Positions 47,701 to 56,725 of a stretch of 64,000 nt of DNA are shown here, one piece after another; positions within the stretch are counted from its first letter, which is position 1, and the number at the start of each line of letters is the position of its first letter. Origin of the DNA: Thalassotalea psychrophila (lineage in GTDB: Bacteria > Pseudomonadota > Gammaproteobacteria > Enterobacterales > Alteromonadaceae); assembly GCF_031583595.1 (NCBI RefSeq), contig NZ_CP134145.1, positions 3,100,001 to 3,164,000 of the forward strand, given 5' to 3'. The notes under the pieces are model-generated. The model searched no databases. It saw only the letters and a program-made list of their open reading frames with translations, and had not been told where the DNA came from. Made by a program: the position numbers and the translations under genes.

Positions 47701-50303
47701 ATTTAGACTTAGACAGTGATAATGACGGTATTAGCGATACCGCAGAAGCCGGTATTAGCGGTGAAGATTACGATGGCGATGGCGTAGATGATAGCTTTGA
47801 CGTTGATGCAACTAATGGTACTGATTCGAATAATGACGGTATTGATGACAATGCAACAGTTGTTGACACAGATCTTGACGGTGTTCCAGATTTGCACGAC
47901 TTAGATAGTGACAATGATAGTTTATTTGATATCACCGAAGCGGGTATTGCAGATACGGATAACAATGCACTAATAGATGTTGAAACTGCTTTAGTTGAAG
48001 AGCCTATTGATAGTGATGAAGACGGCATTGCTGATTTCAGAGATATTGACAGTGATAATGACGGTGTAAACGATATCAATACATCCACTTCAGTAGCTTT
48101 AGATGTCGATAACAACGGGATCATTGATAATACAATTGATAACGATGCTGACGGTATCGATGATGCCCAAGACAATTTACCCAATCAGCACGGCACCAGT
48201 TTTGTTGAAAATGATCAGGATAACGACGGCATACCTGATAGTGAAGAAGGCATCGTTGATACTGATCAAGATGGTACTCCAAATTACCTAGACGAAGACT
48301 CAGATAATGACGGTATTCCTGATAGTGAAGAAGGTAGTGTTGATACCGATGAAGATGGTATCCCTGATTACTTAGATGAAGATTCAGACAATGATGGTAT
48401 TCCGGATGCTGATGAAGGCACTGTTGATACCGACGAAGATGGTATCCCTGATTATCAAGACCAAGATTCAGACAATGATGGCATTCCTGATGTCGATGAA
48501 GGCACTGTAGATACTGATGAAGACGGTATCCCTGATTACTTAGATGAAGATTCAGATAACGACAGTATTCCTGATGTTGACGAAGGCACGGTAGATACCG
48601 ATGAAGATGGTATCCCTGATTATCAAGACCAAGATTCAGATAATGACGGTATACCTGATGTAGACGAAGGCATTGTCGATACCGACGAAGATGGCACGCC
48701 TGATTATCAAGACCAAGATTCAGACAACGATAGTATCCCTGATGTTGACGAAGGCTCTGTTGATACCGACGAAGATGGTATTCCTAATTACCAAGATGAA
48801 GACTCTGACAATGACGGTACGCCTGATGCTGATGAAGGAACAACGGATACTGATGAAGATGGTATTCCTGATTATATAGATGAATCTGACACTGAAATCA
48901 TTGCTAATAATACTGAACTTGACAGCGATAATGATGGTATTAGTGATATCGAAGAAGGTAACGAAGACTTAGACAATGATGGTATTCCTAATCATTTAGA
49001 TACTGATTCTGATGGCGATGGCATTTTAGACGCTGATGAAAATGGCGACTTTAATAACGACGGTATCAATGACAGGTTACAAGCATCAGGAAAAGTTGAA
49101 ACAGGTGTGAAAGGCGCTGGTTCAACGGGTGTATTTATAACTTTACTATTAATGTTTGCAGTAATGTTACGTCAGAGCAAAAAACGAATATTAATATTGT
49201 TAGCAATGCCTTTATTGGTAACAACTAATGCTCAAGCCAGTGACGAGTGTAAATTAGGTCAATCCTTTGCCAATATAGATTGTTGGTACATTGGCGCAGG
49301 TTTAGGTTACGCAACGTTAGATCCTAAACACAAAAACACCAGTTGGAGAATTGCAGAAGACAATGACACTGCGGTTAAGGTTTTTGCGGGTTTAGCATTA
49401 TCTGAACTCTTATTTACCGAACTAAGTTATGAAGATATGGGCACAGCAGAATTACACAACTTAAATCCTAGTATTACAGAAAACTTAAACATCGATTACT
49501 CAGCCTTCGGTGCGAACCTAGGTTTTTTGCTTAATGAACGACAGTCAACATGGAATGTGTACGCAAAGGCAGGTGTATCGTTTTTAGACACGGATACGGG
49601 AGTGCACGTAGAACAAGATCATGGCACGCAATTAACATTTGGACTGGGTGCACAATGGAATTTTAGTGAAAAATGGTTTGCTCGAATTGATTTAACGGCT
49701 TATGACGAAGATGCAAATGTGATCGGTTTAAGCATAGCTCGGTATTTTGGCTCATCAGCAAAAGCCTCGCCTAAAAAGAAAGCGGTTAAGAAAGCCCCTA
49801 TTCGTAAACCAACTCCTACGCCAGCACCAATTACGAAAAAGGTGGAAAAAGTGGTAGCTATCAATCCAGACTTAGATGGCGATGGTGTGTTAAATGATGC
49901 TGATAAATGCCCTGAAACATTGGCCAACACAAAGGTTAATACTAAAGGTTGTGCGTTAATGGCATCCATCACTCTTAACATTCAATTTGATAGTTGGAAA
50001 TCGAATGTAAAAGAACAATACTTAGCTGAAATAGATCGTGTCGCAAAAATTATTGATGAACATGAAGATATCGATGTGGTAGTTGAAGGCCATACTGATT
50101 GGCAAGGTAAGCAAGATAAAAATCAGGTTTTATCAGAAGCTAGAGCCAAAGCTGTAGCTACTCTTTTAGAAGAAAAAACGCCGCATAGTGATAAAACCTA
50201 TACAACTATTGGCTTTGGTGAATTGAAGCCAATTGCTGATAATAGAACGGAAGAAGGTCGCCGTTTAAATAGACGTGTTGTTGTGGTAATTTCTGAAAAA
50301 TAA
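44742..50303 (+). CDS. Giant surface protein: cadherin/Ig-like, thrombospondin type 3 repeats, OmpA barrel and OmpA C-terminal domain
   Basis: A 1853-residue protein. Order: signal peptide (residues 1-29, ending SQA); a unique domain to ~280; a cadherin-like domain (~285-375); three ~95-residue putative-Ig repeats (each with PSWA.FD..TGEL.GTP.FT.AG.YS.I.ISV); a further cadherin-like domain; thrombospondin type 3 Ca-binding repeats (~745-1440, DxDxDGIPD). At residues 1457-1482 there is a GAGST-hydrophobic-RQSKKR segment like a C-terminal surface-sorting signal. It is followed at once by a second signal-peptide-like stretch ending TNAQA (to ~1501). Then an eight-strand OmpA-like barrel, a Lys/Pro linker with one more type 3 repeat, and an OmpA peptidoglycan-binding domain (from ~1743, [21 protein letters not shown]). 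It looks like two proteins fused in frame. Confidence 0.88.
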   Translation: MRFTLSSLFKKANLASLSLLFIASTSQAQDITIDLASPSSAWKEIMKGSTFDPNGDTQAGASGVELVGDDVHSVLSTLYDEQATENDDSDDEIAYRIRIGDDKDTAVYIIGIDANLDGEIDLFLAANTKAKDQVLQFYSPGNKSNTSPSTTSIAQSNYEISLDQTNYNFSSVESIETDSPDGLIIDIGNNGQLDHFVSFVLPFDDLKNQIFSASGINITKNSVMQYILLSLTQTNALNGDFGGIDDKVDDWDATYENLGMFSDPLSLSNLAPKITNNAGADTSTISIYENITAVVDIDATDAENDSIVYSISGGADAALFSIDDSSGELSFKIAPDFETPSSSLSSNAYVVQVSASDGALNDSQTITVNIQDVNEGGGNLPPSISGNPLTTIAENSDYSFVPSSSDPDQDIISFAIINKPSWAIFDDITGELNGTPSFTDAGLYSDIEISVSDDDETVALPAFSITVTETNQAPTISGTPVTVIAENDDYYFKPNSDDLDNDTLTFNIINMPSWATFDETTGELIGTPNFTHAGLYSDIEISVSDNSSTANLTTFDITVINTNQPPTISGIAVSAVAENSYYSFTPTSDDLDNDPLSFAIINKPDWATFETSTGKISGTPSFTDAGTYSGIIISVDDDSEIVSLPAFSIEVTNTNRAPIANSQSIDVVENIAKFVTLSGIDDDSDTLSYLVITQPDSGSLFGNIPNLTYTPDTDFTGTDSFSFKVNDGSADSPTVTITINVLADLDGDGIPDVTDNDTDGDGIDNATEGNGDTDGDSIPDYLDEDADNDGIPDSEEGINDTDQDGTPDYLDSSIDEDDDGIPDIIEGINDSDNDAIPDYLDADSDNDGITDTAESNATGMDSDNDGIDDVFDVDQTNGVDSNGDGIDDDIISQDSDDDGLADRIDTDSDNDGIPDVVEAHLRIVDTDNDGIPNDIDVDQTGGTDDDNDGIDDNFDVTYTAGIDADNDGIDDTLKPKSDRDNDGIADYLDLDSDNDGISDTAEAGISGEDYDGDGVDDSFDVDATNGTDSNNDGIDDNATVVDTDLDGVPDLHDLDSDNDSLFDITEAGIADTDNNALIDVETALVEEPIDSDEDGIADFRDIDSDNDGVNDINTSTSVALDVDNNGIIDNTIDNDADGIDDAQDNLPNQHGTSFVENDQDNDGIPDSEEGIVDTDQDGTPNYLDEDSDNDGIPDSEEGSVDTDEDGIPDYLDEDSDNDGIPDADEGTVDTDEDGIPDYQDQDSDNDGIPDVDEGTVDTDEDGIPDYLDEDSDNDSIPDVDEGTVDTDEDGIPDYQDQDSDNDGIPDVDEGIVDTDEDGTPDYQDQDSDNDSIPDVDEGSVDTDEDGIPNYQDEDSDNDGTPDADEGTTDTDEDGIPDYIDESDTEIIANNTELDSDNDGISDIEEGNEDLDNDGIPNHLDTDSDGDGILDADENGDFNNDGINDRLQASGKVETGVKGAGSTGVFITLLLMFAVMLRQSKKRILILLAMPLLVTTNAQASDECKLGQSFANIDCWYIGAGLGYATLDPKHKNTSWRIAEDNDTAVKVFAGLALSELLFTELSYEDMGTAELHNLNPSITENLNIDYSAFGANLGFLLNERQSTWNVYAKAGVSFLDTDTGVHVEQDHGTQLTFGLGAQWNFSEKWFARIDLTAYDEDANVIGLSIARYFGSSAKASPKKKAVKKAPIRKPTPTPAPITKKVEKVVAINPDLDGDGVLNDADKCPETLANTKVNTKGCALMASITLNIQFDSWKSNVKEQYLAEIDRVAKIIDEHEDIDVVVEGHTDWQGKQDKNQVLSEARAKAVATLLEEKTPHSDKTYTTIGFGELKPIADNRTEEGRRLNRRVVVVISEK
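48213..48884 (+). repeat. Eight tandem 84-bp repeats inside the giant surface-protein gene
   Basis: Exactly 8 x 84 bp, each encoding 28 residues of the form [19 protein letters not shown] plus DGIPDYLDE. They cover residues 1158-1381. Copies differ at a few codons (YLDE versus YQDQ, S/V/A before DEG), alternating in a way that suggests duplication of pairs. The length is in frame, so copy-number change would keep the protein open. Confidence 0.92.
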
Positions 50304-50336
50304 ATTATAAAAATCATTCTGATTTATGCCTTAATC

Positions 50337-50366
50337 AAAGCTCTAGCAGGATAGCTAGAGCTTTTT
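50337..50366 (+). terminator. Terminator after the giant surface-protein gene
   Basis: An 11-bp perfect stem AAAGCTCTAGC / GCTAGAGCTTT with a 6-base loop and T tail, 33 bp past the stop. Confidence 0.88.
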
Positions 50367-50425
50367 CATATTATTTATTTGCTTTTAGTATTTTAATTCC
50401 CCTCTAACTACGGTATAACGGCGTT

Positions 50426-51292
50426 ATGAAAATACCCAAACGAATACAGCCCCTAGTTGATGATGGTTTAGTTGACGAAGTTATTTGTCAATTAATGAGT
50501 GGCAAAGAAGCCACAGTTTATATGGTGCGCTGCGGCGAAGAAATTGTTTGTGCAAAAGTGTACAAAGAAGCCAATAAGCGTAGCTTTAAAAAAGCAGCCC
50601 AATATCAAGAAGGTCGTAAAAGTAGAAATAGCCGCCGCGCTAGAGCCATGGAAAAAGGCTCTAAATTTGGTCGAGCCCAACAAGAAGAAGCTTGGCAAAA
50701 TGCTGAAGTAGATGCTTTGTACCTTTTGGCTGAAGCAGGTGTGCGTGTACCTCAACCATATGGTTGTTACGACGGGGTGTTATTAATGGAGTTAATCACC
50801 GATGATGACGGTGATGTTGCGCCACGATTAAATGATGTAAGCATGTCAGCAGAACAAGCCAGAGAAGATCATGAAGACGTAATGATTTACGTACTACGTA
50901 TGCTTTGTGCTGGTGTGGTGCATGGTGATTTATCAGAATTTAATGTATTAGTTGATGCCTATGGCCCTGTGATAATTGATTTACCGCAAGCTGTTGATGC
51001 TGCAGCCAACAACAATGCTAAAGCTATGCTAATTCGTGATGTAGAAAACATGACTAATTATTACGGCCAGTTTGCTCCAGATTTACTCGGCAGCAAATAC
51101 GCAGATGAAATGTGGGCATTATATGAAAAAAGCGAACTTACGCCAGAAAGTGAATTAACCGGTTATTTCGCAGAAGCTACAGATGATGCCGATGTAGACA
51201 GCGTATTAGAAGAAATTAAAGCCGCCTTCGCTGAAGAAGAAGCTCGTTTAGAGCGTATTAGAGAAGCAAATGAGGTAGAACAACCTCAGTAA
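50426..51292 (+). CDS. RIO-type serine protein kinase
   Basis: A 288-residue RIO1-like kinase. ATP-site Lys lies in VCAKVYKE, preceded by the glycine-poor SGKEATVYMV loop of RIO kinases. The catalytic loop is VHGDLSEFNVLV (Asp and Asn) and the metal-binding Asp is in VIIDLPQAVD. The segment after the ATP Lys (SFKKAAQYQEGRKSRNSRRARAMEKGSKFGR) is highly basic. Bacterial RIO kinases are cytosolic and of uncertain role; archaeal/eukaryotic ones act in ribosome maturation. It stands alone. Confidence 0.9.
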   Translation: MKIPKRIQPLVDDGLVDEVICQLMSGKEATVYMVRCGEEIVCAKVYKEANKRSFKKAAQYQEGRKSRNSRRARAMEKGSKFGRAQQEEAWQNAEVDALYLLAEAGVRVPQPYGCYDGVLLMELITDDDGDVAPRLNDVSMSAEQAREDHEDVMIYVLRMLCAGVVHGDLSEFNVLVDAYGPVIIDLPQAVDAAANNNAKAMLIRDVENMTNYYGQFAPDLLGSKYADEMWALYEKSELTPESELTGYFAEATDDADVDSVLEEIKAAFAEEEARLERIREANEVEQPQ

Positions 51293-51320
51293 GTTAAAAC
51301 GACGCTTCCTTTTTATAACA

Positions 51321-51348
51321 AACGTCCCCTATTTCTGGGGCGCTTTTT
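51321..51348 (+). terminator. Possible terminator after the RIO kinase gene
   Basis: CGTCCCC pairs with GGGGCG across a 7-base loop with one bulged T, followed by five T. Weaker than the other terminators listed. Confidence 0.45.
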
Positions 51349-51544
51349 ATCTGTCATATTTTCACGTAGTCCTATGCAACGCTACATTCACGTTTATTAA
51401 TAACAATTCATATTCTATTAAATTATGTCTATTTACTTAATTTTAATAGAATATGCATGCTCAACGCCCTTATTTAACATGTTTAAAATACATGGCTACA
51501 GTATCATTGTTAGCAATATTAATTTGTAAAAGTACAATACCTCT

Positions 51545-52357
51545 ATGTTCATTTTGGGTTACTTAGCAGCCATTCTTATGGGAGTGGTTTTAGGTGTTAT
51601 TGGCGGCGGTGGCTCTATATTAACCGTACCAATTCTTGTATACCTCATGGGCGTAGCTCCTGACACCGCCACAGGTTATTCTTTACTTATTGTTGGTGCT
51701 ACGGCAGCATTTGGTGCTATTCGCTATTTCAGACAAGGTCTGATTGATGTCAGCTCATCTTTAGCATTCGCTATTCCATCTATCATTGCCGTATATTTAT
51801 CGCGCGCATATTTAATGCCAGCTATTCCAGAGCAAATTATTACTTCCCCTTTTGCAGTTTCAAAAAATATGGCCATTATGGTGTTGTTTGCATTTTTAAT
51901 GTTAGCGGCAGCAACTTTAATGTTGAGAAAGGCATACAAAAAAGAAGCCAAGCCAGCAGCAATAGATCAAAATGCCAATAAACCGAAATCTCCTAACCGG
52001 GCATTGATAATGGTAGAAGGTGCAATTGTTGGCATAGTTACCGGTATTCTTGGCGCTGGAGGAGGCTTTTTGATCATCCCTGCACTAGTCCTATTTTTAG
52101 GCATGCCAATGTTAAATGCTGTCGGTGCGTCATTATTTATCATCGCATTAAAATCACTATTGGGCTTTATTGGCGACCTGCAATCAGGCATTGAATTACA
52201 ATTACCACTGCTGCCATATATGTTAATTGCCACAATGATAGGGATGAGCCTTTCAACAAAAATTGCCGGAAAGCTCGATGGTAAAACCCTACAAAAAATA
52301 TTTGCATTTTTTACCCTGATTATTGCCGTAGTTATCATCTTGAAAGAATTGTTTTAG
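51545..52357 (+). CDS. TauE/SafE family permease
   Basis: A 270-residue inner-membrane protein with about eight helices in two related halves. Each half starts with a Gly-rich motif (GVIGGGGSILTVP near residue 18, GILGAGGGFLIIPAL near residue 165), the signature of TauE/SafE (sulfite/organosulfonate or sulfoacetate export). Substrate cannot be read from sequence. No sulfur-metabolism genes adjoin it. Confidence 0.88.
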   Translation: MFILGYLAAILMGVVLGVIGGGGSILTVPILVYLMGVAPDTATGYSLLIVGATAAFGAIRYFRQGLIDVSSSLAFAIPSIIAVYLSRAYLMPAIPEQIITSPFAVSKNMAIMVLFAFLMLAAATLMLRKAYKKEAKPAAIDQNANKPKSPNRALIMVEGAIVGIVTGILGAGGGFLIIPALVLFLGMPMLNAVGASLFIIALKSLLGFIGDLQSGIELQLPLLPYMLIATMIGMSLSTKIAGKLDGKTLQKIFAFFTLIIAVVIILKELF

Positions 52358-52508
52358 TAAAATCATTAATCGGTTAGAAACCGACTCCTTCTAATTTGGG
52401 TTCTTTGTTCGCCGAAAAAATCCCATTCATTAGCTCGGAGTTAGAATTACAGTAATGGTCTACACTTATCAAATAGTAACTCTTAGCTCTTTAAAGATGG
52501 AGATATCA

Positions 52509-53372
52509 ATGGCTAATGATGTAGTGATAGAGGCATGGAATACCGTTTTATTTAAAAAATTCAGTCGCTTTAAATTTCTCTTTGTTGAAGGTTATGCGGC
52601 AATTAGTGAACAAGTATTCATAAGACACCCACCGCCTAAAGCGGCAAAAATGTTAGACGTTGGCTGCGGCTTTGGTGACTGTACCATTCGTATTGCTAAG
52701 TTAATTGGCGATAACGGTTTATCTTACGGTGTAGATTGTGCAAGCAATTTTATTAATGAATGCCATATTGCTGCCGAACAAGAGAAGCTTAACAACACTC
52801 GTTTTTTTGTTGCCGATGTAGAAGTCGACGACCTTGGCGGGCCCTATGATTTAGCCTTTGCTCGCTTTGGTACTATGTTTTTTAACATGCCAAGTTTGGC
52901 GATGAAAAATATTCGTTCAGCTCTCAAACCAGGAGGTAAATTTACCCAAGTAGTATGGCGAAAAAGAGAAGATAACCCTTGGTTACACGACGCAGAGCTT
53001 TGTGTCAGAAATATTGTGCCAGTAGTTTCTCATGAAGAGACCGATGCAGTGCATTGCGGTCCTGGTCCTTTTTCAATGGCAGGGCCCGATATGGTCAGTG
53101 ATATGCTGCAAGCAGTAGGTTTTGAACGGATACAGTTTGAACGCTTTGATTCAGAAATTTGTATCGGACGAAATTTGCAAGAAGCCATACAGTTTGCTCT
53201 AGAAATTGGACCTTCAGGTGAAATAATTAGACTTGCCGGTGATGAAGGGCAGCGCCTTAAAGGTGAAGTAGAGATTGCTTTGGCTGAAGTTATTGGAAAA
53301 TTTGAGCGCCAAGATGGCAGCATTTGGGCGCCATCAAGTGCATGGTTTATATCGGCGTATAACCCCTGTTAA
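52509..53372 (+). CDS. SAM-dependent class I methyltransferase
   Basis: A 287-residue methyltransferase. The ATG at 52509 has GGAG 6 bases upstream; an in-frame ATG at 52455 would add an unrelated-looking 18 residues. SAM motif I is MLDVGCGFGDCTIRIA; the acidic second motif is YGVDCAS; the post-motif LKPGGKFTQVVWR is as in UbiE/Coq5-like enzymes. Substrate unknown. It sits upstream of a BKACE remnant and a thioesterase gene. Confidence 0.8.
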   Translation: MANDVVIEAWNTVLFKKFSRFKFLFVEGYAAISEQVFIRHPPPKAAKMLDVGCGFGDCTIRIAKLIGDNGLSYGVDCASNFINECHIAAEQEKLNNTRFFVADVEVDDLGGPYDLAFARFGTMFFNMPSLAMKNIRSALKPGGKFTQVVWRKREDNPWLHDAELCVRNIVPVVSHEETDAVHCGPGPFSMAGPDMVSDMLQAVGFERIQFERFDSEICIGRNLQEAIQFALEIGPSGEIIRLAGDEGQRLKGEVEIALAEVIGKFERQDGSIWAPSSAWFISAYNPC

Positions 53373-53412
53373 ATATCAAATCATCCTTGATTAACAACAT
53401 GATATTAATTGA

Positions 53413-53604
53413 ATGTTGTCCCTCAGCTTTGTTAGGTGGTAACGTTAGGGTTAGCTTGGAGACAACATATTCCTAGAAAAGGGAGTGTTAGCAACTAACG
53501 CCGAATTGGTAGATCGTGCTAGAACTATTCTTAACCTAATGGGGACTAGCTTACAAACGCCAGCCGAGGCCCGTGAAACTCTACAACTTAAAAATCAGCG
53601 GTAA
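53413..53604 (+). pseudogene. Remnant of a BKACE (DUF849) beta-keto acid cleavage enzyme
   Basis: Two overlapping frames spell the end of a BKACE protein: SALLGGNVRVSLE (to about 53461), then, after a one-base shift, LGDNIFLEKGVLATNAEL and LQTPAEARETLQL before a TAA at 53604. The family C-terminus typically reads GGHVRVGLEDN...NAELV...ATPAEAREIL. The rest of the gene is gone. The adjacent 4HBT thioesterase fits the carnitine-catabolism gene order (dehydrocarnitine cleavage enzyme next to betainyl-CoA thioesterase), so this may be the ruin of such an operon. Confidence 0.75.
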
Positions 53605-53610
53605 CTTAAA

Positions 53611-54033
53611 ATGAATAATAACAGCCTACTAGTCTACAAAGGTGTTGTACATCCAGAGCTTTGTGATGTGATGGGACATATGACAACGCGTCACTACGTT
53701 GCCATGTTTGATGACGCCTCTTATCACTTTTTATTTAGCATATTTGGCTGGAGTGGTGAGCATGCTAAAACACTTAATCGTGGTTGGGCTGATGTTAAGC
53801 ATGTGATTGAATACCAAGATGAAGTTGCCACTGGTGACTTGTTAGAAATACAAGCCAATTTAACCAAGCTGGGTACCAAATCAATTACCGTTACTTATAC
53901 TATGTTTAATGTCGGTAAGAATAAAGCGCAGGTAGCTACTTTAGAAAGTACCAGCGTATATTTTGATACTCTCAATCGCAAAGCGATCCCTCTAACGAGT
54001 GAAATGAAAACAGCTGCAAACCCATATATTTAA
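53611..54033 (+). CDS. 4HBT-type acyl-CoA thioesterase (possible betainyl-CoA thioesterase)
   Basis: A 140-residue hotdog-fold thioesterase. The 4HBT pattern is HPELCDVMGHMTTRHYVAMFDDA (catalytic Asp region), followed by VIEYQDEVATGDLLEI. Neighbouring the BKACE remnant 7 bp upstream, it resembles the CdhB-like thioesterase of bacterial carnitine degradation. With the partner enzyme broken, its present role is uncertain. A hairpin terminator lies 13 bp past the stop. Confidence 0.8.
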   Translation: MNNNSLLVYKGVVHPELCDVMGHMTTRHYVAMFDDASYHFLFSIFGWSGEHAKTLNRGWADVKHVIEYQDEVATGDLLEIQANLTKLGTKSITVTYTMFNVGKNKAQVATLESTSVYFDTLNRKAIPLTSEMKTAANPYI

Positions 54034-54043
54034 AACTTTGAGT

Positions 54044-54423
54044 ATAAAAAAACGCCTTACTCTGCGAGTAAAGCGTTTTTTTATATATGGCGGTTTTTAG
54101 CATGGATGCTATATATGCCGCCATTGCACGGATGCTAATAATGGCGGTTTTTGGCATGGATGCCATATATTTCCGCCATCACATGGATGTAATAAAAACC
54201 TGGAGTATGAGATGTAGAAAATACATCCATATATTTTCCCCTTCGGGCGCGCCAGCGCGTGAAAATTTGTTCCAGACAAATTTTTCGAACTCATACGTTC
54301 TCATCTCATACTCACCCCATAAAAAAACGCCTTACTCTGCGAGTAAAGCGTTTTTTTATATATGGCGGTTTTTAGCATGGATGCTATATATGCCGCCATT
54401 GCACGGATGCAAATAATGGCGGT
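54044..54423. repeat. Duplicated 105-bp segment and 54-bp hairpin units at the island's left edge
   Basis: 54044-54148 recurs at 54319-54423 with one mismatch. Inside, a 54-bp unit starting ATGGCGGTTTTT occurs at 54087, 54141 (variant) and 54362; each can fold through GGCGG / CCGCC around GCATGGATGC. The third unit ends exactly where the tRNA-end sequence ATGGCGGTGAGTATGA begins (54416). Between the copies, ATCTCATACTCACC (54303-54316) is an inverted fragment of the same tRNA-Ser end. Confidence 0.85.
54046..54082 (+). terminator. Terminator after the thioesterase gene (first copy)
   Basis: Stem AAACGC-TTACTC / GAGTAA-GCGTTT with one C/A mismatch and a TGC loop, flanked by A and T runs. An identical copy lies 275 bp downstream. 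Confidence 0.85.
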
Positions 54424-54431
54424 GAGTATGA
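54416..54431. other. Left attachment core of the island
   Basis: 16 bp identical to the 3' end of tRNA-Ser at 62642-62657. Sequence diverges on both sides (AACG here, GATT at the other border). Confidence 0.85.
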
Positions 54432-54547
54432 ACGTCACATAGTAGTTCTTAGCATATTATACAGCCCACACACACAACCTAACCCATTGAAATATATAAA
54501 ATAACCTTCCACACCGATCTTTTACGTATTATACTAACAACTGAAAA

Positions 54548-54569
54548 TGACGGTCTTTTTGACGGTCTT
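54548..54569 (+). promoter_or_regulatory. Left arm-type sites of the integrase
   Basis: Two direct copies of TGACGGTCTT, 12 bp start to start, about 120 bp inside the left core and 44 bp before the integrase start. The pair recurs at the right border. Confidence 0.7.
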
Positions 54570-54612
54570 TTAAATAAGCCACACTCACATTATTAAAATA
54601 TAGGTGAATAAT

Positions 54613-55860
54613 ATGTCACTAACAGATGCCGCAGTTAAAAATGCTAAACCAGAAGATAAAGCACGAAAATTATCAGATGGTGGTGGCCTATACCTTCTAA
54701 TCAAACCTACAGGTTATAAGAGCTGGAAGTATGACTTCAGGCTCGATAACACCAGAGGTAGTTATACGATTGGTAACTACCCTGATATTGGCTTAAAAAA
54801 AGCAAGACAAGAGCACAGAGAAGCTAGAGAACTTGTAGCATTAGGAACTAACCCGAAGCAAATTAAAGTACAGCGTAAAGTTAAAGATGAACTTAAAAAT
54901 AAACGCTTCAGCTTCTATATAAACCAATGGCTTGATAAGCAGGTATTAGCTACATCAACATACTCAGACTTAAAGCAGCGCATTGATAAGAACATAGCCC
55001 CTTACTTAGATAGTAAATACATCAATGAATATACAACAGCAGATTTACTCGCTGTTATGTTACGCATGAGTAATAGAGGAGCTAAGGAAACAGCAATACG
55101 CTTAGCTAACATTTTAAGACGAGTATTTAATGAAGTTTTAATTTTAGGCATTATTGATACTAACCCTGCACAAGGCTTAGCTGAATTATTACCTAAACCA
55201 GATAAACGGATAGACAAAAACTTCGGGCACGTAACATCAACACAAGATTTAAGAATATTACTACAACAGATTGATTGCCCTACTGCTAATCAAGATATTG
55301 CAGTAACACAAGCATTAAAACTGATGCCACTTGTTTTTTTAAGACCATATAACATTAGGTTTTTAAAATGGGAGTACATAAATTTCAATGAACGTATCAT
55401 TAACATTCCTGCAGAGGAACTCAAAAACAACAAGTATCTAGATGTACCATTATCTAATCAGGCGTTCTCAATATTAAAAGATATGCTACCAGTGACCGGT
55501 GATAAAGAATACGTGTTTGTTACTAGCAGAGGTAAAGATACACCACTTAGCGAGAATACAACTACACAGGCTTTAAAGCGCTTCATAAACCCAGTAACTA
55601 ATGAACCATATGGTTCAGGTTTTATGACTTCTCATGGCTTTAGGCATACAGCTAGTACAATGCTAAATGAGCTAGGCTTCAACCCAGATATTATTGAACT
55701 TCAGTTAGCCCATACGAATAAAGACCGTATCAGAGCTACGTACAACAAAGCTCAATGGATGGAAAAGCGTATTATGATGATGCAAGCTTGGGCTGATTAT
55801 CTTGATGGATTAAAAAACCAAGGGAATGTTACACCTATTAATAAAAGGACTTCTGCTTAA
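54613..55860 (+). CDS. Tyrosine integrase with DUF4102 N-terminus
   Basis: A 415-residue phage/island integrase. Start at ATG 54613, with AGGTG 6 bases upstream; a GTG three codons earlier is the alternative. The N-terminal DUF4102 domain (LTDAAVKNAKPEDKARKLSDGGGLYL) is typical of integrases that target tRNA ends. A SAM-like core-binding domain follows (residues ~100-195). Catalytic residues: Arg244 in FLRPYN, His341 and Arg344 in HGFRH, His367, and Tyr377 in RATYNK. FLRPYN deviates from the usual FLRPGE. The gene lies just inside the left att core, as expected. The next gene overlaps its stop by one base. Confidence 0.93.
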   Translation: MSLTDAAVKNAKPEDKARKLSDGGGLYLLIKPTGYKSWKYDFRLDNTRGSYTIGNYPDIGLKKARQEHREARELVALGTNPKQIKVQRKVKDELKNKRFSFYINQWLDKQVLATSTYSDLKQRIDKNIAPYLDSKYINEYTTADLLAVMLRMSNRGAKETAIRLANILRRVFNEVLILGIIDTNPAQGLAELLPKPDKRIDKNFGHVTSTQDLRILLQQIDCPTANQDIAVTQALKLMPLVFLRPYNIRFLKWEYINFNERIINIPAEELKNNKYLDVPLSNQAFSILKDMLPVTGDKEYVFVTSRGKDTPLSENTTTQALKRFINPVTNEPYGSGFMTSHGFRHTASTMLNELGFNPDIIELQLAHTNKDRIRATYNKAQWMEKRIMMMQAWADYLDGLKNQGNVTPINKRTSA

Positions 55861-56639
55861 TGAATAATCAAAGAGTTATACCTGAAAAAATAAAAATTAA
55901 TTTACTCTATGATTACTTAGAACTCTCTGCCATGAATCAAGCTGCAAAACTTGAGGCGTTAATAAGTCATTCTCAAGATGGTGGTTTATTATTTACTTTT
56001 AATCACCCTGTAAGGGCAATTCCGGTTGAAATACCAATAGGCGACTATGACGAAACAGGTGAGTATATACCAACGAGAAATGAAGATATTCAATGCATAT
56101 TTAAACCTAAAAGCTTCACATTAAACAACTATTCCATAGATGAAGAATGTACTCGCATAGGGCAATTTGAAGTAAATGGAGTAGCATTTAATATAATCAA
56201 TAAAGATAAGACTGATTATGGTTTTTATGATGTCGATTTAGCTGATGTTTATGTCAAAAAGTCAGATTTTATTAAATTCGATGGTAAATCAGGTGATAAT
56301 GTACTTTCAGACCTTCCTGTTGATCTTCAACCAACAAGAACTAATAAAGCATGCAAATTAGCACCACGACAAGAGGTGTTAAAACCTTCCTCTCGTGATC
56401 AACGATACGAGTTTCTAAAAGAATGGACTCAGAGAACCTTACCAGGTGTTCCATTTGATAAATTTATAGCTGCCTATGATATAGAGCTGACAAAGGAAAC
56501 ATTTTACAAGCTACTAAGTAATGAATATAAAAAAAATCACCCTAATGATTCGAATATTTTCATCAAAGGAGCTGATGACTTTTACAAAGACAAACGTTTT
56601 ACATTGAAGTTTAAAGAAGGAAGACGTAAAAACAGTTAA
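55860..56639 (+). CDS. Unknown protein translationally coupled to the integrase
   Basis: I do not recognise this 259-residue soluble protein. Its ATG uses the last base of the integrase TAA. The N-terminal half is a beta-rich region (VRAIPVEIPIGDYDETGEYIP, KPKSFTLNNYSIDEECTRIG). The last 75 residues are helical and basic (SRDQRYEFLKEWTQRTLPGVPFDKF..., FTLKFKEGRRKNS), which suggests nucleic-acid or partner binding. Coupling to the integrase suggests a role in recombination control, but this is inference from position. Two operator-like repeats follow it. Confidence 0.65.
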   Translation: MNNQRVIPEKIKINLLYDYLELSAMNQAAKLEALISHSQDGGLLFTFNHPVRAIPVEIPIGDYDETGEYIPTRNEDIQCIFKPKSFTLNNYSIDEECTRIGQFEVNGVAFNIINKDKTDYGFYDVDLADVYVKKSDFIKFDGKSGDNVLSDLPVDLQPTRTNKACKLAPRQEVLKPSSRDQRYEFLKEWTQRTLPGVPFDKFIAAYDIELTKETFYKLLSNEYKKNHPNDSNIFIKGADDFYKDKRFTLKFKEGRRKNS

Positions 56640-56642
56640 TAA

Positions 56643-56725
56643 ATAGTGGTAACAAAAATACCACTATAAAATAAATCCCTAGTAAACATCTAACCATAAA
56701 TAGTGGTATTTCACTTTACCACTAT
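56643..56725 (+). promoter_or_regulatory. Twin operator: two copies of ATAGTGGTA-N7/8-TACCACTAT
   Basis: Perfect 9-bp inverted repeats at 56643-56667 (7-bp spacer) and 56700-56725 (8-bp spacer), with identical arms, about 57 bp apart. They lie 91-173 bp before the AlpA-type gene. Dimeric-regulator sites in a promoter are the simplest reading. Confidence 0.75.

Noticed and set aside
48213..48884. CRISPR-like array
   Set aside because: The 84-bp repeats are contiguous, without spacers, and encode in-frame calcium-binding repeats. No cas genes are in the window.
54613..55860. Integron integrase as the source of the cassettes
   Set aside because: The protein has a DUF4102 N-terminus and lacks the additional domain that defines IntI; it is a tRNA-targeting island integrase.
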